The position numbers were made by a program, and so were the translations under genes. Of a DNA stretch of 13,925 nucleotides, positions 12,330 through 13,925 are shown one piece after another. Position 1 is the first letter of the stretch. Each line of letters starts with the position of its first letter. Origin of the DNA: an uncultured Anaerolineaceae bacterium (GTDB lineage: Bacteria > Chloroflexota > Anaerolineae > Anaerolineales > Anaerolineaceae); NCBI GenBank assembly GCA_937907495.1, contig CALESS010000615.1:1-13925 (forward strand), written 5' to 3'. The notes below the pieces were generated by a model. That model saw only the letters and a list, made by a program, of their open reading frames with translations, did not search any database and was not told the DNA's origin.

Positions 12330-13925
12330 ACTCCCTCCCTGCCGAGTACATCTTCCATTTCCAGGTCAGCCAGCGTTTGCGGGGTGGGGATGCCGGTTTG
12401 CGCATCCCAGCCGATTTCTGCCCAGAAGGCTTCCCGCAGGGGTTCCAGCGCATATTGCACGCCCTTGTTGGGGCCGACCGTCTGGGGAGGATCCCCAAGC
12501 AAGCGTTTGCTGATCTTGACCTGACGCGGGTCAATGCCGTGGCGGATGTTGAACATCTGGCGCAGGGTTTGGATGCGCTGACCGATGCGCAAATACTCGG
12601 CGGGGGTCAGCTCCCAGCCGGTGGCGGCGTTGGCCCACTCGAAGATCGGCACGCGGTCCACCCCGATCAGGATGCCCATGTAACACATCCCGGCGGAGTT
12701 ATAGAACTGGGTGAAATTACTGACGGCGACCGCACTCACGGTGCGGCCATTTCCGGGGTCGTAGCGGGTTGGTATGCGATAGAACTGGCCGGATTTTGGC
12801 AGTCCGGGGATGCGCGTCCATAGCTTGTACATATCGTAATATAACTGGGCGCCGGTTGTGTGCCGGCCGGGGGTGGGGTCCACACTGGCGTGGAGCGCCA
12901 TGCCGGGGTCGAGCCGCGGGTCGTGGTAGGCAATCTCCTGGCCGCCGGCGTGAATCGCCGCTTCAGCGGTGTGTTCGCCAATTTGCTGCACAGCCCGCCG
13001 TACGCCATCCGCAAGGACGGCGCCAAATCCCTGGCGGGCGATCATTTGCTCCAAAATAGCCCGAATGGCCGGGCCATTGCCCCAGGTGAGCTGGATGCCG
13101 CCGGTGTCTTGGGGGGTGATCCAGCCTTTTTCGTAGCATTCCATGGCATAGGCCACGGTGGAACTAGCGGAAATGGTATCCATCCCCGCCCGGTTGAGCA
13201 ATTCATTCAACTCGTAGATCAACTCCAGGTCATCGTTCAGGAGCATGGTGGAAAAACCGGCCGCGGTTTCATATTCCAGCTTGTGGCTTTCCTGCCCGGC
13301 CAGTTCAATGATTCCGCCGCAGCCCAGGGGGCAGCCCCGGCAGTGATATTTTCGTTTTTCGCGGGCGATCACGTCATCCGGGTCAATGGCATCGTACACT
13401 TGGGGCATATCTCGATGGGTGCCCGCCCAGTTTTTGAACGGGGTATCCCCCATGCCAGCCGAGGCGGGTAGTGTTCCGATGCTACCCCACTTGGCGAGAA
13501 TGCCGCCCAGCAGAAAGCCGGATTGGGACATGCCGACCGGCAGGTTGCCGACCAGGCCGCCGAACAGGCCAATGGTTTTGGAATTGACAATATTCAGGGG
13601 CAGCAGGATATCCCGGCTGCACTTTTTGGAAAGATGTTGCATACGCCTGGGATTGTGGGCGGTCACCCGCCGGGCGCCAGCCAGGGCCACGGCTTTCAGT
13701 CGTTTGCTGCCCATGACCGCTCCCAGGCCGGAGCGGGCTGCGATGCGCCCTTTATCGTTGACGATGCCGGAGATGAGGGAGAGATTCTCTCCGGCTGCGC
13801 CGATGCAGGCCACCGCGGGTTGTTTTTTGACAGAATGAGCCGCCTGGATGGCCTCTTCGGTTTCCACGGCATCTTTGCCCCACAGGGCGGCGGCATCCAG
13901 CAATTGCGGGCCATGGGAATTGATC
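12326..13925 (-). CDS. Aldehyde ferredoxin oxidoreductase-family tungsten/molybdenum enzyme (N-terminus outside the window)
   Basis: The reading frame stays open to the right edge, so about 532 residues of a roughly 600-residue protein are visible. The family oxidises aldehydes to acids, or the reverse, with a bis-pterin tungsten cofactor and one [4Fe-4S] cluster. Visible marks, counted from the TTG codon at 13901-13903 only for reference: GAAGENLSLIS (35-45), SGLGAVMGSKRLKAV (58-72), cluster cysteines C188, C191 and C195 in CRGCPLGC, the fourth cluster cysteine C407 (NSAGMCYMG), FGAVLADGVRRAV (293-305), and HDPRLDPGMALHASVDPTPG (327-346). These are the family's cluster and pterin-binding regions, and all four cluster ligands are present. 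Substrate cannot be predicted. It is the first visible gene of an operon with the polyferredoxin and DUF362 genes. Upstream genes, such as a MoaD-like protein, may lie outside. Confidence 0.94.
   Translation of the reverse strand, partial: INSHGPQLLDAAALWGKDAVETEEAIQAAHSVKKQPAVACIGAAGENLSLISGIVNDKGRIAARSGLGAVMGSKRLKAVALAGARRVTAHNPRRMQHLSKKCSRDILLPLNIVNSKTIGLFGGLVGNLPVGMSQSGFLLGGILAKWGSIGTLPASAGMGDTPFKNWAGTHRDMPQVYDAIDPDDVIAREKRKYHCRGCPLGCGGIIELAGQESHKLEYETAAGFSTMLLNDDLELIYELNELLNRAGMDTISASSTVAYAMECYEKGWITPQDTGGIQLTWGNGPAIRAILEQMIARQGFGAVLADGVRRAVQQIGEHTAEAAIHAGGQEIAYHDPRLDPGMALHASVDPTPGRHTTGAQLYYDMYKLWTRIPGLPKSGQFYRIPTRYDPGNGRTVSAVAVSNFTQFYNSAGMCYMGILIGVDRVPIFEWANAATGWELTPAEYLRIGQRIQTLRQMFNIRHGIDPRQVKISKRLLGDPPQTVGPNKGVQYALEPLREAFWAEIGWDAQTGIPTPQTLADLEMEDVLGREGV

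Noticed and set aside
10392..12524. A 710-aa open frame on the + strand
   Set aside because: It is antisense to the DUF362, ferredoxin and AOR genes and spans their junctions. The His/Gly/Arg-rich protein is a typical shadow frame of GC-rich coding DNA.
13901..13903. TTG as a true start of the AOR gene
   Set aside because: The frame continues open to the window edge with plausible family sequence, and the protein would lack the N-terminal pterin-binding region. The gene is truncated by the window.
1..13925. CRISPR arrays, insertion sequences, tRNA or rRNA genes, attachment sites
   Set aside because: No regularly spaced direct repeats, transposase or integrase motifs, or structural RNA signatures were seen in the window.

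Overview
The window is a metabolic and assembly locus from a bacterium with moderately high GC. It most resembles an anaerobic or facultative Chloroflexota (Anaerolineae-like) genome. That placement is an inference from gene content, the variant Ccm proteins and protein style; no marker gene is present. No rRNA, tRNA, CRISPR array, transposase or phage gene was seen.

The left three quarters (1-10147, + strand) is a System I cytochrome c maturation (Ccm) locus split in two. The window opens inside ccmE, followed by a hairpin-bearing gap and ccmF. A secreted M28 zinc peptidase on the minus strand (2391-3740), with its own promoter, separates this part from the second block. That block runs ccmH, ccmG, a CcmI-like zinc-ribbon membrane protein, a diheme cytochrome c lipoprotein, ccmA, ccmB, ccmC and ccmD. 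A small cysteine-rich protein gene and a strong hairpin terminator follow. Together the genes cover heme export and loading (CcmA/B/C/D), the heme chaperone (CcmE), thiol handling (CcmG/H) and ligation (CcmF), plus a cytochrome that would itself be a client. CcmE carries a CxxxY motif where the classical HxxxY histidine would be, yet ccmH and ccmG are present. CcmH has four cysteines instead of two.

The right quarter (10239-13925, minus strand) is a tight three-gene operon read right to left: a tungsten/molybdenum aldehyde ferredoxin oxidoreductase (N-terminus beyond the window), a 139-aa polyferredoxin with four complete [4Fe-4S] motifs, and a 554-aa DUF362 protein with a cysteine-containing C-terminal extension. 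The first two resemble the AorB/AorA catalytic and electron-wire pair of AorABC-type enzymes. The DUF362 protein stands where a flavin subunit might be expected, so this operon is the best candidate here for an undescribed system.

The two converging transcription units share a perfect hairpin at 10123-10147. Another perfect hairpin at 2324-2358 separates ccmF from the converging peptidase gene. Genes are closely packed, and several junctions are 4-nt ATGA overlaps.
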